A stretch of 64,000 bases of DNA from Fibrobacter sp. (GCA_024398965.1 JAKSIF010000002.1:1-64000); one strand, 5' to 3'. Positions 43,136 to 51,842 are shown, counted from the stretch's first letter. Notes: generated from the letters alone by a model not told the origin. Made by a program: numbers and translations.

Positions 43136-43933
43136 ATGGGTAAATCTCGTTTCATTTTGCCGAACGCATTCACTAGCATGAATTTCCTGCTGGGCGTTTT
43201 CGCTATCTGCTGGGCAACTGGAGCATTCAGTTCCTTTACTACTTCCGACCCCATCCGTATGGCTTCGTATTTCATCGTCCTTTGCGTTCTCCTGGACAAA
43301 CTGGATGGTTTTGCCGCACGCCTGGTAAACGCCAGTTCCGAATTCGGCGCCCAGTTCGACAGTCTGGCCGATTTGATCGCATTTGGCGTAGCCCCGGCAT
43401 TCACCCTGTTCTTTACCTACAAGACCATGGCACCGGAATGGTTCCAGTCCAATGCAGTTCTGCTGATTGTTGCATTCTCCATCTACGTACTCTGTGCGGC
43501 AATGCGCTTGGCTAAGTACAACGCCTGCGACTCCGACACATATCACCACCATTTCTCCGGATTGCCTTCCACCTTTGCAGGCGCAATTAACGCCATTCTG
43601 GTGGTCTATCTGAAATCTAAGGGTCTGTTCGCCAACACCGAAAGCGCAATGATCTACATTCCCGTTTTCGTAATGCTGATTACAGGTCTCCTGATGGTAA
43701 GTCCGCTGTTCTTGCCCAAGCTCCAGCCCCGCAAGAATGTGGCATTCAACGCCTTCCAGGGATTCCTCATTGTAGTCACCTACATCTGCGGTTTCACTTT
43801 CGTGTCCGAAAAGATCCCCTTCGTCACCGAATACCTGCTGCTCCTCATGGCCTGCTACATCGTCATCGGTTTCAGCCTGGGCCTTATTCAGCGCAAGAAG
43901 ATCATTGCCGAAGCAATGGCAGAAAAGAAATAG
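43136..43933 (+). CDS. pssA: CDP-diacylglycerol-serine O-phosphatidyltransferase
   Basis: PssA joins serine to CDP-diacylglycerol to make phosphatidylserine, the precursor of phosphatidylethanolamine, in the inner membrane. The 265-residue product has the CDP-alcohol phosphatidyltransferase motif D57-G-xx-A-R-x8-G71-xxx-D75-xxx-D79 (LDGFAARLVNASSEFGAQFDSLAD). It has about seven hydrophobic segments, and HHFSGLPSTFAGA near residue 143 is typical of PssA. The enzyme is of the small, membrane-integral (B. subtilis) type rather than the E. coli type. It ends next to the convergent gene with no spacer. Confidence 0.9.
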   Translation: MGKSRFILPNAFTSMNFLLGVFAICWATGAFSSFTTSDPIRMASYFIVLCVLLDKLDGFAARLVNASSEFGAQFDSLADLIAFGVAPAFTLFFTYKTMAPEWFQSNAVLLIVAFSIYVLCAAMRLAKYNACDSDTYHHHFSGLPSTFAGAINAILVVYLKSKGLFANTESAMIYIPVFVMLITGLLMVSPLFLPKLQPRKNVAFNAFQGFLIVVTYICGFTFVSEKIPFVTEYLLLLMACYIVIGFSLGLIQRKKIIAEAMAEKK

Positions 43934-44659
43934 CTAGAGTTTTTCTAGAAGTTCAATGAAGGATTGACCATAACGGTCGAATAGGGCTTCTAGAGACATC
44001 CTGGGCAATTCCAAGGTAACGCACTCCATGAGTGCGTTTTTTTGTTCTTGAGACGGATTGCCGCAAGACTGTTCTTTACACCATGTACCAAGGCTGCCCG
44101 GCGTAGGATAGCCGATATCCGGCAGCCACGGGAGGTTGAAAGCCTTACAGAAAAGATCCACTAGAGGAGTCCTGCTGGGGGCATCCACACAGGCGATGGG
44201 CGCATGCATCGAGACGATGGAAGCGGGCTTCAGCTGGGCGATTAGGTCCAGCAGGGCACGAACCTCGGGCTCGCTGCCGCCGGCAGTTCCGGCCGTAAGG
44301 ACCGTATCACGAGGAGCCTCCAGGACAGAGCGTGACATGACGTCCCCTGCAGTCCAGTTTGACGTGGGAAAATTGCGGTTAAGGTCCACCCCACGCAGGT
44401 TACCGCGAGTCCCAAGGGTCATGCCATCGGGATTGGCACACAGCACGAAGGCCACGTTCTTGAAGGGGCGGTCAAAAGCCCGAAGGCAGCGGCTCAACAG
44501 AAAGGTCGTCTCCGGCTCTTCGCCGTGGATTCCTGCAATCACCAGAATGCGGCAAGGTCCCTCACAGGGAACGTACTGCAGAACCGATCCCTGAAGGGAC
44601 CGTCCATATTCCTTAAGAGGCAGACGAAATATTCCACGGGACGAAGATTCAAGAGCCAT
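43934..44659 (-). CDS. M14-family peptidase, MpaA-like murein peptide amidase
   Basis: The product is 241 residues without a signal peptide. Zinc ligands are in GIHGEEPE (H-x-x-E) and in the later SMHAP. NPDGMTLGTRGNLRGVDLNRNFPT is the signature of MpaA, which cleaves the gamma-D-Glu-diaminopimelate bond in recycled murein tripeptide. Length fits MpaA (about 240). It is the third gene of an operon with ruvC and a VanY-like peptidase, 14 bases after the latter. The substrate is inferred from the family. Confidence 0.85.
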   Translation of the reverse strand: MALESSSRGIFRLPLKEYGRSLQGSVLQYVPCEGPCRILVIAGIHGEEPETTFLLSRCLRAFDRPFKNVAFVLCANPDGMTLGTRGNLRGVDLNRNFPTSNWTAGDVMSRSVLEAPRDTVLTAGTAGGSEPEVRALLDLIAQLKPASIVSMHAPIACVDAPSRTPLVDLFCKAFNLPWLPDIGYPTPGSLGTWCKEQSCGNPSQEQKNALMECVTLELPRMSLEALFDRYGQSFIELLEKL

Positions 44660-44673
44660 AGCGAGTCCCTAAA

Positions 44674-45348
44674 TCAAATAAAGTACGGATAGATGTATTC
44701 TTCCGCCAACTTGTCCAAATTGTCCAGAAGGGCGGACTTGCAGGCAATATCGGTCTTCTCATAGATGGAACGAAGTTCCTTGAGGTCAAACTCTTCCAGT
44801 AGTATTCTTGAAGAAGGAAGATGTGCGATATGCCACTTCTCCGGCTGAATTTTGCCACGTCCGGGAACAAACACGCGGCTAAAGCCGAAGGCCTCGTCAG
44901 CGTCCATCAATTCAGTCAACTTCTTGTGGAAAGGAGCAAACATGCCATCGCATTCCGCAGGAGTCAGTTCCACCTCATACCCTTCGGGACAGGCATTACC
45001 ATCCACCACATCAAGGTCCGTACCCAAGTGGTGGCGGCTGGCGCCAGGAAGTGCAGACCAAGTGAGAATCGCATACATCAACTGTTCTTCGTCTGCAGGC
45101 CTCTCCATGGGAACGCCGCTAGCATCAAGGAGTTTCAATTCACCTTTGGCCTTACGGTTCCAGATACTGAGTTGGCGTTCGAAAGGGCGGTAAGCGGATT
45201 CCAAGCGAAGAGAAAAGCCATATTCACTTAAACGGGCTTTTAGTTTGTTGTAATTAGGCAAAATTACTTTATCAACAACATAGCCATCTACGTTTACAAA
45301 ATCAGAGGAATCGGGCTGTCTAAATCCATAGCAATTCAGAGAACTCAT
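44674..45348 (-). CDS. D-alanyl-D-alanine carboxypeptidase, M15B (VanY-like)
   Basis: The product is 224 residues. The zinc-site motif S-R-H-H-L-G-T-D-L-D (near residue 118) and EKWHIAH near the C-terminus are the hallmark pair of M15 peptidases; SAYRPFERQLSIW is the usual N-terminal mark. These enzymes trim D-Ala from peptidoglycan stem peptides. I see no signal peptide, so it may act in the cytoplasm on recycled peptides, fitting the MpaA-like neighbour. It overlaps ruvC by four bases (ATGA) and has GGAGG inside ruvC. Confidence 0.88.
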   Translation of the reverse strand: MSSLNCYGFRQPDSSDFVNVDGYVVDKVILPNYNKLKARLSEYGFSLRLESAYRPFERQLSIWNRKAKGELKLLDASGVPMERPADEEQLMYAILTWSALPGASRHHLGTDLDVVDGNACPEGYEVELTPAECDGMFAPFHKKLTELMDADEAFGFSRVFVPGRGKIQPEKWHIAHLPSSRILLEEFDLKELRSIYEKTDIACKSALLDNLDKLAEEYIYPYFI

Positions 45349-45962
45349 TTTATAGTTCCTCCCATTTTTTCAATCAAGTCCATCCACTGCTTGGTGGTAG
45401 CTTTTTTCTTTCTGGATGTTAGAGACTTGGCATTTAAAGTTTTTCCAGTTCCTTTCGAAACAGTCTTGGAAGCGCTACAAAGAGCCACCGCTAAAGGCGA
45501 GGGATTCGCATGTGTCCAGGCAATGGCCAAGGCGTCGGATGCATCGAGAGGAAGGTCGCCGCCTTGAATTCCAAAACGGGCAAAGATCATGTTGGCCACC
45601 TGTTCCTTGCTGGCGGCACCATCACCGGTAACAGCCTGCTTAACAACCTTTGGTGGATATTCGTTGAAACTCATTCCACGACGTTTGCATGCCACAAGGA
45701 CTGCTCCACGGATGTGTCCCAGCACCAAGGCACTTTTGGGATTTTTTGCAAAAAACACCCCTTCCATACCTAGCGATTCCGGTCGGTACTTATCCAGCAA
45801 TTCTTCCAATTTGCTTACAATATGAAGAAGCCTATCTTCCAAAGCCTTGCCTGCGGGGGCATGGATTGTTCCATACTCCAGAACTTTCGGCATCTGAAAG
45901 CCTGTATCTATAAATGCATACCCTGTTGTTATAGAACCGGGGTCAATCCCAAGGATAATCAT
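45345..45962 (-). CDS. ruvC: Holliday junction resolvase RuvC
   Basis: RuvC cuts Holliday junctions bound by RuvAB. The 205-residue product is somewhat longer than E. coli RuvC (173); the surplus is a basic C-terminal tail (GTGKTLNAKSLTSRKKKATTK). The acidic active-site residues are in ILGIDPGS (D7), LGMEGVFFAKNP (E near 68) and PLDASDALAIAWTH (two Asp). VKQAVTGDGAASKEQV is the substrate-binding part. It heads an operon with two peptidoglycan peptidases and is divergent from the 46018 gene. A TATTTTTC box five bases before the ATG suggests leaderless translation. Confidence 0.95.
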   Translation of the reverse strand: MIILGIDPGSITTGYAFIDTGFQMPKVLEYGTIHAPAGKALEDRLLHIVSKLEELLDKYRPESLGMEGVFFAKNPKSALVLGHIRGAVLVACKRRGMSFNEYPPKVVKQAVTGDGAASKEQVANMIFARFGIQGGDLPLDASDALAIAWTHANPSPLAVALCSASKTVSKGTGKTLNAKSLTSRKKKATTKQWMDLIEKMGGTIK

Positions 45963-45992
45963 GCAATGAAAAATAAAAAATATCTAGATTTC
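45963..45992. promoter_or_regulatory. Divergent promoter boxes of ruvC and the primase-helicase gene
   Basis: Minus strand: TATTTTTC (45975-45968), ATTGC, then the ruvC ATG with no Shine-Dalgarno. Plus strand: TAGATTTC (45985-45992) followed by a leader of about 20 bases with AAGGAG before the ATG at 46018. The two boxes are nine bases apart. Confidence 0.55.
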
Positions 45993-46017
45993 ATTGAGTA
46001 AAAGCAAGGAGTCCACT

Positions 46018-47901
46018 ATGCTTATCGATCAAGAACGTGCAGGCATTATTATGCGCACCAATACCCATCCGCGCCAGCTGGGAATTCCTCTCAGCCGTTG
46101 GGGTCGAAACCTTATCGCCTGCTGCCCGTTTCATTCTCCCGAAGAAACGTCCTTGTTCTTTTATGACGCCTTAGGATATTGGCGCTATCGCTGCCTTCAA
46201 TGCGGCAGCGAAGGCGATCTTATCGAGTTTGTTATGCGGAGCCGTTTCAACGGCCTCGAAGAGCCCGCAGCCCGAGCAGAAGCCCTGGACTTTCTTGGCA
46301 CACTAGAACCTGATCACGAGACACAGGATGAACACCCTTGGCTTAAAGAAGTCGGTGGTGAAAAATCCAAGGTTCTGGAAAATTTCGTTCGCTACTGCCA
46401 CTGGGCTGCCTGCAAGAGCCCTTCTTCTGCTGAATTTTTACAGTCCCGCGGCTGGAGCATCGGACAGGCCCAGCTTTACGGCATCGGCTACTACAGCGGC
46501 GACCCTGAGCCTTTCGTCAGCTACTGCATGATGGCCGGCATTGAGCGCCACCAGATCAGTTTCTACCTGGACAACCTGGAAGCTTATCACGAACCGCGCA
46601 TTACCATTCCGGCACGAAACTCCAAGGGGTTAATCCATTCCGTATATGGTCGCCTCATTGACGATTCCATTGGTGCGCACACCTACGTTTCCTATGCATC
46701 CGGCCCTAGCGATATTCCTTTCAATATCCAGCCCGAAAACAGCAAGCCTATCATTGTAGAAGGATTCTTTGATGCTCTGACTGCCGACCTGGCAGGCATT
46801 CCTGGCGTAGTTTCCACCATGTACCAGGAACTGAGCCAAAGCCATCTCTATAAGCTCAAAGCCTGCGGTGCTGATTCCGTCACTGTAATCCTCAGGCGCG
46901 AACAGGACCGTAGAGTCCAGGAATTCCGTATCCAGAAGTACCTGAAGATGGCAGAACAGCTGAACATGAAGTTCAAGTCCATTGTTCTGCCCAAGGGCGA
47001 AACCGTTGATGAAGTCATTAGAAGAAACGGCGCCGACCAGCTGGTTACCCTCATTGATCAGACCGAAGAGGATACCGTTCACACCCATCGTCGTTCCATG
47101 CTGTTGCAGGACATCAAGGAAAACTTTGATACCGCAATGGGCTGTCCGCCAGATGTAAGCGTGGGCTATGCATTGAATACTTTCCCCAAACTGACTCAAA
47201 TCATCGACGGTATCCAGTCCGGATGTTTCTACGTCTCTTCAAAGCCCTTCGGTCTCAAGACCACATTGCTTTCCAGCTTTGCACTGGACCTTCTTGAAAG
47301 CAACCCGAAGCTGAAGCTTATCTACGTGGCACTGGAAACTCCTCGCCGCCAGATTTTCGACCGTCTCGTCGCCATGCTTATCGGAGAATCCGTTCTTACC
47401 GTACGCAAGCAGAGCGAAGACGAAGCTGTCAACCAGAAGATTCTGGAAGCCACACGTCAACTCATGGGCTATGTCAGAAACAACCGTCTTGAAATTTGGG
47501 ACGACCAACCTGTATTCGACAACAAGGACTTGCTGGAAACCCTGAAGGAAGAAGTCAAGGAACATCCGAACCTGGTGGTAATTATCGATGGTATCGACCA
47601 CCTGAAGGTCGCAGACCACATGGACCTTTCTGATATCCATGAACGTCGCGCCTCCGTGATTCTTGACCTCTACAAGGCTCTTGATATTCCGCTGTTCCTT
47701 GGCGGTGAACTGATTGACTCGGAACAGGGTCTGGTTGGCCCCCGCGCCTACCTGAGAGATTCCGACGCCATCTACTGGCTGGAATCCAAGGGCGGCAACC
47801 TGTTCATGAACGTAGATTCCAAGCGTCTTGGCAGCAGCCAGCTATACCAGGGTAACCTGAGCATCGATCCGCTGTCTAACCGCATGCAGGAAGAAGCCTA
47901 A
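46018..47901 (+). CDS. T7 gp4/Twinkle-like primase-helicase with altered Walker A
   Basis: The product is 627 residues. The N-terminal zinc ribbon has ligands C36, H39, C59 and C62 (CCPFH...CLQC), as in DnaG and T7 gp4. A TOPRIM-like segment follows with E248 in KPIIVEGFFDAL. The C-terminal half is a DnaB-like RecA domain: YVSSKPFGLKTTLL, VALETPRRQIFDRLVAML, Walker B LVVIIDGIDHL, and an Arg-finger-like PRAYLRDSD region. In DnaB-type Walker A (xRPxMGKT) Gly precedes Lys; here it is Leu413 (KPFGLKTT). The start is the ATG with AAGGAG; an in-frame TTG at 45994 is rejected. No phage genes are nearby, so it looks chromosomal. Confidence 0.82.
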   Translation: MLIDQERAGIIMRTNTHPRQLGIPLSRWGRNLIACCPFHSPEETSLFFYDALGYWRYRCLQCGSEGDLIEFVMRSRFNGLEEPAARAEALDFLGTLEPDHETQDEHPWLKEVGGEKSKVLENFVRYCHWAACKSPSSAEFLQSRGWSIGQAQLYGIGYYSGDPEPFVSYCMMAGIERHQISFYLDNLEAYHEPRITIPARNSKGLIHSVYGRLIDDSIGAHTYVSYASGPSDIPFNIQPENSKPIIVEGFFDALTADLAGIPGVVSTMYQELSQSHLYKLKACGADSVTVILRREQDRRVQEFRIQKYLKMAEQLNMKFKSIVLPKGETVDEVIRRNGADQLVTLIDQTEEDTVHTHRRSMLLQDIKENFDTAMGCPPDVSVGYALNTFPKLTQIIDGIQSGCFYVSSKPFGLKTTLLSSFALDLLESNPKLKLIYVALETPRRQIFDRLVAMLIGESVLTVRKQSEDEAVNQKILEATRQLMGYVRNNRLEIWDDQPVFDNKDLLETLKEEVKEHPNLVVIIDGIDHLKVADHMDLSDIHERRASVILDLYKALDIPLFLGGELIDSEQGLVGPRAYLRDSDAIYWLESKGGNLFMNVDSKRLGSSQLYQGNLSIDPLSNRMQEEA

Positions 47902-47920
47902 GCGAATCAGGGCTTTACGA

Positions 47921-49114
47921 ATGTTCACCATCGTAGACTTCAACAACTTTTGGAGCCCCTCAGGAGGCGGTGTCCGCCGATACCACCTGCAAAAGATGGC
48001 GTACTACCAACAGCAAAGCGAAGTACTTTCTGTATTTGTCATGCCCGACTCCAAGACATTTACAGAAAAGAAAAGCGACGGACTGATCATTGAACACGTC
48101 GAAGCATACCGCTTCCCTGGCAACTGGGAATACCGATTCATCTGGAAGCAAAAGCAGATTCAGCCGATTCTACGCAAGTACATGCCCCAGGTCATTGAAG
48201 TCGGCTCCCCCTACATCTTGCCGTCTGTTGTCCGCAAAGCGGTTCGCAAGGTTTGTCCCAAGGCAGCACTGCTCAGTTTCTGGCATGCGGACTTCCCCGT
48301 CACCTACGTGGAACGCCCTGTCGCCAACAAGTTCGGGAAAACTCTCGGTAGGATCTGTCGAAAAATTGCATTCTGGTATGCCCGCCGAGAATTCAACAAG
48401 TATGACGGCATCCAGGTTTCCTGCAAGGAAGTCATGGAGCGCCTCGACCAGAATCATCTTCCCAAGTCCCATTGGATTCCGCTGGGTTGCGACATCCAGA
48501 TGTTCTCTCCCGAGAAGCGAGACGAGGAACTGGTCAAAAACTTAAAGGACGGCAATCCTGAGCGATTAACAATTTTCTTCCCCCACCGTTTCTGTGCGGA
48601 GAAGGGTATCGAGTTAATGTTAGGCGCCTACCCCATCATTGCAGACAAACTCAAATGTGATCCTGCCTTGATATTTGCAGGCACAGGCCCATACCTGCCC
48701 CAGGTTCAAGAAGCCGTAAGCAAGTATCCGCGCATCCAGTACGCAGGCTTCATCAAGTCCATTGACGATATGGCAAGGCACTACGCCAGTGTGGACTTAG
48801 GCATCGCCCTCTCTGGCTGGGAAACCTTTGGATTGTCCATTCTTGAAAGCATGGCCAGCGGAAACGCCCAGGTTGGCGCCGCCACAGGAGCCGCTGCGGA
48901 ACACGTCAGGGAATCAGGCGCGGGCACCATCCTGGAAACAAGAACGCCTGAAGCCCTGGCAGACGCCATCGTAAACCTGTACCATCAGGATCTTACACAA
49001 AAGAAACTTAACGCCCGCAAGTATGCGGAAAATTTCAGTTGGGATCATTGCTTCAAGCGCCAGCTGGACCTGTATAAAGAAATCTCAAAACAAAAAGGAA
49101 CCTACAATGATTAG
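47921..49114 (+). CDS. Glycosyltransferase family 4 (GT-B)
   Basis: The product is 397 residues, cytoplasmic. The N-terminal acceptor domain starts IVDFNNFWSPSGGGVRRYH, with the glycine-rich loop of GT4. The donor domain has FFPHRFCAEKGIELMLGAYP, ALIFAGTGPYLPQVQEAV, YAGFIKSIDDMARHYASVDLGIALSGWETFGLSILESMASG (the E-x7-E motif), and ends with YAENFSWDHCF. Sugar donor and acceptor cannot be told. It follows the primase-helicase by 19 bases and overlaps the next gene by eight. Confidence 0.9.
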   Translation: MFTIVDFNNFWSPSGGGVRRYHLQKMAYYQQQSEVLSVFVMPDSKTFTEKKSDGLIIEHVEAYRFPGNWEYRFIWKQKQIQPILRKYMPQVIEVGSPYILPSVVRKAVRKVCPKAALLSFWHADFPVTYVERPVANKFGKTLGRICRKIAFWYARREFNKYDGIQVSCKEVMERLDQNHLPKSHWIPLGCDIQMFSPEKRDEELVKNLKDGNPERLTIFFPHRFCAEKGIELMLGAYPIIADKLKCDPALIFAGTGPYLPQVQEAVSKYPRIQYAGFIKSIDDMARHYASVDLGIALSGWETFGLSILESMASGNAQVGAATGAAAEHVRESGAGTILETRTPEALADAIVNLYHQDLTQKKLNARKYAENFSWDHCFKRQLDLYKEISKQKGTYND

Positions 49115-49424
49115 ACATATCGTTTGGTGGAAATTGAAAGCCGAAGCCGAAGGCGCAACTGCTAAGGAAAACGGCGAAAAGCTGGTAGCCGCATTCCACG
49201 CCCTGGAAGGCAAGATTCCGGGTCTGGTCAGCATCGAGTCCGGTCTCAACTTCAACAAGAGCGAACTGGGCAATGGCGACATCGAATACGATATCGCACT
49301 TGACACGACCTTCCGCACCAAGGAAGCTTTGGACTTCTATCAGGGCCACCCGGATCATCAAGCCATCGTTGGCTTTGTGAAGAAGGTTGTTACCGAACGC
49401 CGCGCCGTCGACTTCGAATACTAA
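49107..49424 (+). CDS. Dabb (stress-responsive alpha/beta barrel) domain protein
   Basis: The product is 105 residues, a single Dabb domain: MIRHIVWWKLK, IPGLVSIESGLNFN, DIALDTTFRTKEALDFYQGHPDHQAIVGFVKKVV. Dabb proteins form dimeric ferredoxin-like barrels; most have no known reaction, though some bind heme or polyketides. AAGGA lies before the ATG at 49107, and the start lies inside the end of the glycosyltransferase gene. A terminator follows, so it ends the operon. Confidence 0.92.
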   Translation: MIRHIVWWKLKAEAEGATAKENGEKLVAAFHALEGKIPGLVSIESGLNFNKSELGNGDIEYDIALDTTFRTKEALDFYQGHPDHQAIVGFVKKVVTERRAVDFEY

Positions 49425-49448
49425 TCTTACCGAGGCTTACATCGTCTT

Positions 49449-49480
49449 TGGGACTCCCATTAGCGGGAGCCCCATTTTTT
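49449..49480 (+). terminator. Terminator of the 46018-49424 operon
   Basis: GGGACTCCC and GGGAGCCCC pair with one mismatch around ATTAGC, followed by ATTTTTT. Its T-run is directly continuous with the promoter box of the next gene. Confidence 0.75.
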
Positions 49481-49492
49481 ATATTTACATTC
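49480..49492 (+). promoter_or_regulatory. TAnnTTT promoter box before the LtaS-like gene
   Basis: TATATTTA (49480-49487), then CATTC, then ATG at 49493. There is no Shine-Dalgarno. Confidence 0.6.
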
Positions 49493-51562
49493 ATGAAGAA
49501 AAAGATTGCAGATGTCATCAGTAAGGTAGCGCCCTACCTGGTTCCCTTCAAGAACTTGATTCCCATTTCCCTGGCGGTCTGGTGCACCCACATCATCTTT
49601 CGCTTCTTGCTATTGTTCCGTAACAACCCTTACGGATTCCCCTTTGTAAGCAAGCCCGACTGGTACATTTTCCACGCCATCTGCATTGACTTCATCTGGA
49701 TTGTCAAGGCGCTGCTGGTGTTCCTTGTTGCAGGAGCCATCGCCAAGTTTGTTGGAAGCAAGTTGAATATCAAGAGCAAGGTTTCCCTTGTTAAGGTAAT
49801 CTCGATTATTTTCGTAATCTTCCACGTTGTCATCATGTTCTTGAGCGCCTTTGACAATGAGATGCAGCGTTTCCTGGGTTGCCATCTTTCCTTTGGCATT
49901 GCAAACACCTACAAGGACGCCTCCTCCCTGATCATGCTCTGGGATTATGTTGGCAACGACTTGTCCATTCCCTATCTGCAGGTTTTCATCGCCCTCTTCA
50001 TGTACCCTCTGACCTACGGTTTCTACCGCCTTTGGGCTAAGAAGGGACTTACCGGAAAGAAGACCCTTGTGGGCATGTTGATTTTCCTTATCGCCTCTAG
50101 CCTTTTCATCAATGTCATCTGGACAGGTAACGCTCGCATGAAGAAGCTGCGTCCCATGGTGACCTTGATCTATAACGAAATCTTCGAAAATTCTGGCAGC
50201 GGAAACCTGACTCCGGAAAAGCTTCCCAGTTACGCCGATTCCTACCAGAAAATCTGGCAGCAGATTGAAGGCGACGACCTCTGGGAATTCCCCAAGGATC
50301 AAGGCAAGACTCCTCTTTACCGCACTCCCAAGGCTGCCCTGCTGCAGGACGAAAAGTTGCTGGAAAGAAGAAACCAGAAACCCAATTTCCTGGTCATCTT
50401 CATGGAATCCCACAGAGGCATGAACACCGGCTTTTTGAACCTGGACAAGCCCTCCCCCACACCCTACTATGACTCCATAGCAGCTAACGGCAGAATCTGG
50501 GAACGCATGCATACCAGCGGTCTTCCCACCACAGGCGGTGTTCTCACATCCCACACAGGCCTTCCCCACCATTCCTATAAGGCCGAAGCCACGGAACTGG
50601 CTCACGTAAGCCTTCCTAGTTACGCATCCATTTTGCGGGACTCCGGCTACGTGACCCACTACTTCTCCGCAGCAGACCCTGCCTGGGACAATCTGGGCGT
50701 CTGGATGTCCAAATGGTACACAGCACAGCACTACGACCGTAACCGCGAAGATGATTCCACCTTCTTTGACCATACCACAGCATACGTCATCGACACCTTG
50801 GCTAAGGAAGGCAAGCCGTTCCTGGTCACCATCACTACACGCTCCAACCATTACCCCTTCAACTTTGCCGCGGGCATGACTGACGAAGAAAAGGCAAGAC
50901 CCCTGACCGAGCGCATCAACGTCACCATGAACTATGCCGACCGCCAGCTGGCACGCTTTATGCGTGCTGTTGAAAAGGAAGAATGGTACAAGAACACCTA
51001 CGTGATTATCCTTGCAGACCACGCCTTCCCCTTGGGCGAAAACGGCGTTTCCACCATGAACGGCGGCGGTTTTTCCAACGCCACCTGGATTCCCTTCATG
51101 ATCTACGGTAACGGCATCGAACCGGGCCGCGATACAGTTGAAACCTCCCAGATTGATATCGCCCCCACCATCATGGAACTGGCCGGTATGGCTGTGCCCA
51201 ACATGTTCATGGGGCATAACTTACTACGTTCTGCGAAGGCCGCAGTTGAAGATTCCGCTATAGCAAAGGATCCTGCAGAAACCACGTCAAATGATTCCGT
51301 GGAAACCTCTGTAGCAGTTGTTGATAAGCGCGAAGGCCTCTCCCTGGGAGCCTACTTCGGATACGCCGCTATCGGTATGAACGGCAAGCGTCTGATTTCC
51401 AAATATCCTATCGACGAATCCACCGAATGGCTATTCAACGACAGCGATACCCACCAGAAAAATAACCTGGCCGAAAGCGAAAAGGAAACCGTCAAGGTCC
51501 TCAAGGAAAAGCTTGACACCCTCATCAAGATTTCCGATTACGCCTTGGAAATCGGATTCTGA
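49493..51562 (+). CDS. LtaS/OpgB-like membrane phosphatase-superfamily enzyme
   Basis: The product is 689 residues. Five or so hydrophobic segments (about 20-210) anchor a large C-terminal domain of the sulfatase/alkaline phosphatase superfamily. Metal-site motifs are NFLVIFMESHRG, the nucleophile Thr in SGLPTTGGV, TRSNHYPF and IILADHAFPLGENG. LtaS polymerises glycerol phosphate from phosphatidylglycerol; OpgB transfers it to periplasmic glucans. The sequence does not show which activity applies. The start at 49493 follows a TATATTTA box by five bases; an upstream ATG at 49448 would include the terminator. It converges on a surface-polymer operon with a related enzyme. Confidence 0.87.
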   Translation: MKKKIADVISKVAPYLVPFKNLIPISLAVWCTHIIFRFLLLFRNNPYGFPFVSKPDWYIFHAICIDFIWIVKALLVFLVAGAIAKFVGSKLNIKSKVSLVKVISIIFVIFHVVIMFLSAFDNEMQRFLGCHLSFGIANTYKDASSLIMLWDYVGNDLSIPYLQVFIALFMYPLTYGFYRLWAKKGLTGKKTLVGMLIFLIASSLFINVIWTGNARMKKLRPMVTLIYNEIFENSGSGNLTPEKLPSYADSYQKIWQQIEGDDLWEFPKDQGKTPLYRTPKAALLQDEKLLERRNQKPNFLVIFMESHRGMNTGFLNLDKPSPTPYYDSIAANGRIWERMHTSGLPTTGGVLTSHTGLPHHSYKAEATELAHVSLPSYASILRDSGYVTHYFSAADPAWDNLGVWMSKWYTAQHYDRNREDDSTFFDHTTAYVIDTLAKEGKPFLVTITTRSNHYPFNFAAGMTDEEKARPLTERINVTMNYADRQLARFMRAVEKEEWYKNTYVIILADHAFPLGENGVSTMNGGGFSNATWIPFMIYGNGIEPGRDTVETSQIDIAPTIMELAGMAVPNMFMGHNLLRSAKAAVEDSAIAKDPAETTSNDSVETSVAVVDKREGLSLGAYFGYAAIGMNGKRLISKYPIDESTEWLFNDSDTHQKNNLAESEKETVKVLKEKLDTLIKISDYALEIGF

Positions 51563-51602
51563 TCCGCCGACAAGTCGTCTCGAAACCAGGGAAAATTACC
51601 TG

Positions 51603-51786
51603 TAGGACTAAAAAAGCATCCCCTTGTTTTTCGTCCTATTTTTTCTCAACAAAGCAACGATTTTTTAGGACTAAACTTTGCACGATTAAGTTTTGGTCCT
51701 ACAAATCACGAGAAAAACAGTCCAACAACCACCAAATCATTAAAAAAAATAGGACTAATCCACTCCTTGCGGGGATTTAGTCCTAT
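51603..51786. repeat. Three tandem imperfect hairpins with shared TAGGACTAA / TTAGTCCTA arms
   Basis: Hairpin 1 spans 51603-51639, hairpin 2 51666-51701, hairpin 3 51749-51786. Each starts TAGGACTAA and ends with GTCCTA; the third pairs almost perfectly over 13 bases (one bulge). All are 36-38 bases long, with different loops and spacers of 26 and 47 bases. They sit between two convergent genes. None is followed by a T-run, so they are not ordinary terminators. A REP-like intergenic repeat is the closest known type. Confidence 0.75.
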
Positions 51787-51794
51787 GTTAAGCA

Positions 51795-51823
51795 GAAAAC
51801 CGTTTCATTAATTCACGAAACGG
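51795..51823 (-). terminator. Terminator of the surface-polymer operon
   Basis: On the minus strand CCGTTTC-GTGAATTAAT-GAAACGG is a perfect 7-bp stem followed by TTTTCTG. It lies 20 bases after the stop of the MMPL gene. Confidence 0.7.
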
Positions 51824-51842
51824 GCAAGATTCCTAACGTTTG

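Noticed and set aside
45994-46017. A TTG start eight codons upstream in the primase-helicase gene
   Set aside because: The TTG is two bases from the promoter box and lies upstream of the AAGGAG that serves the ATG at 46018.
51603-51786. The tandem hairpins read as a CRISPR array
   Set aside because: Only three units, palindromic arms with variable loops, spacers of unequal length (26 and 47) and no cas genes.
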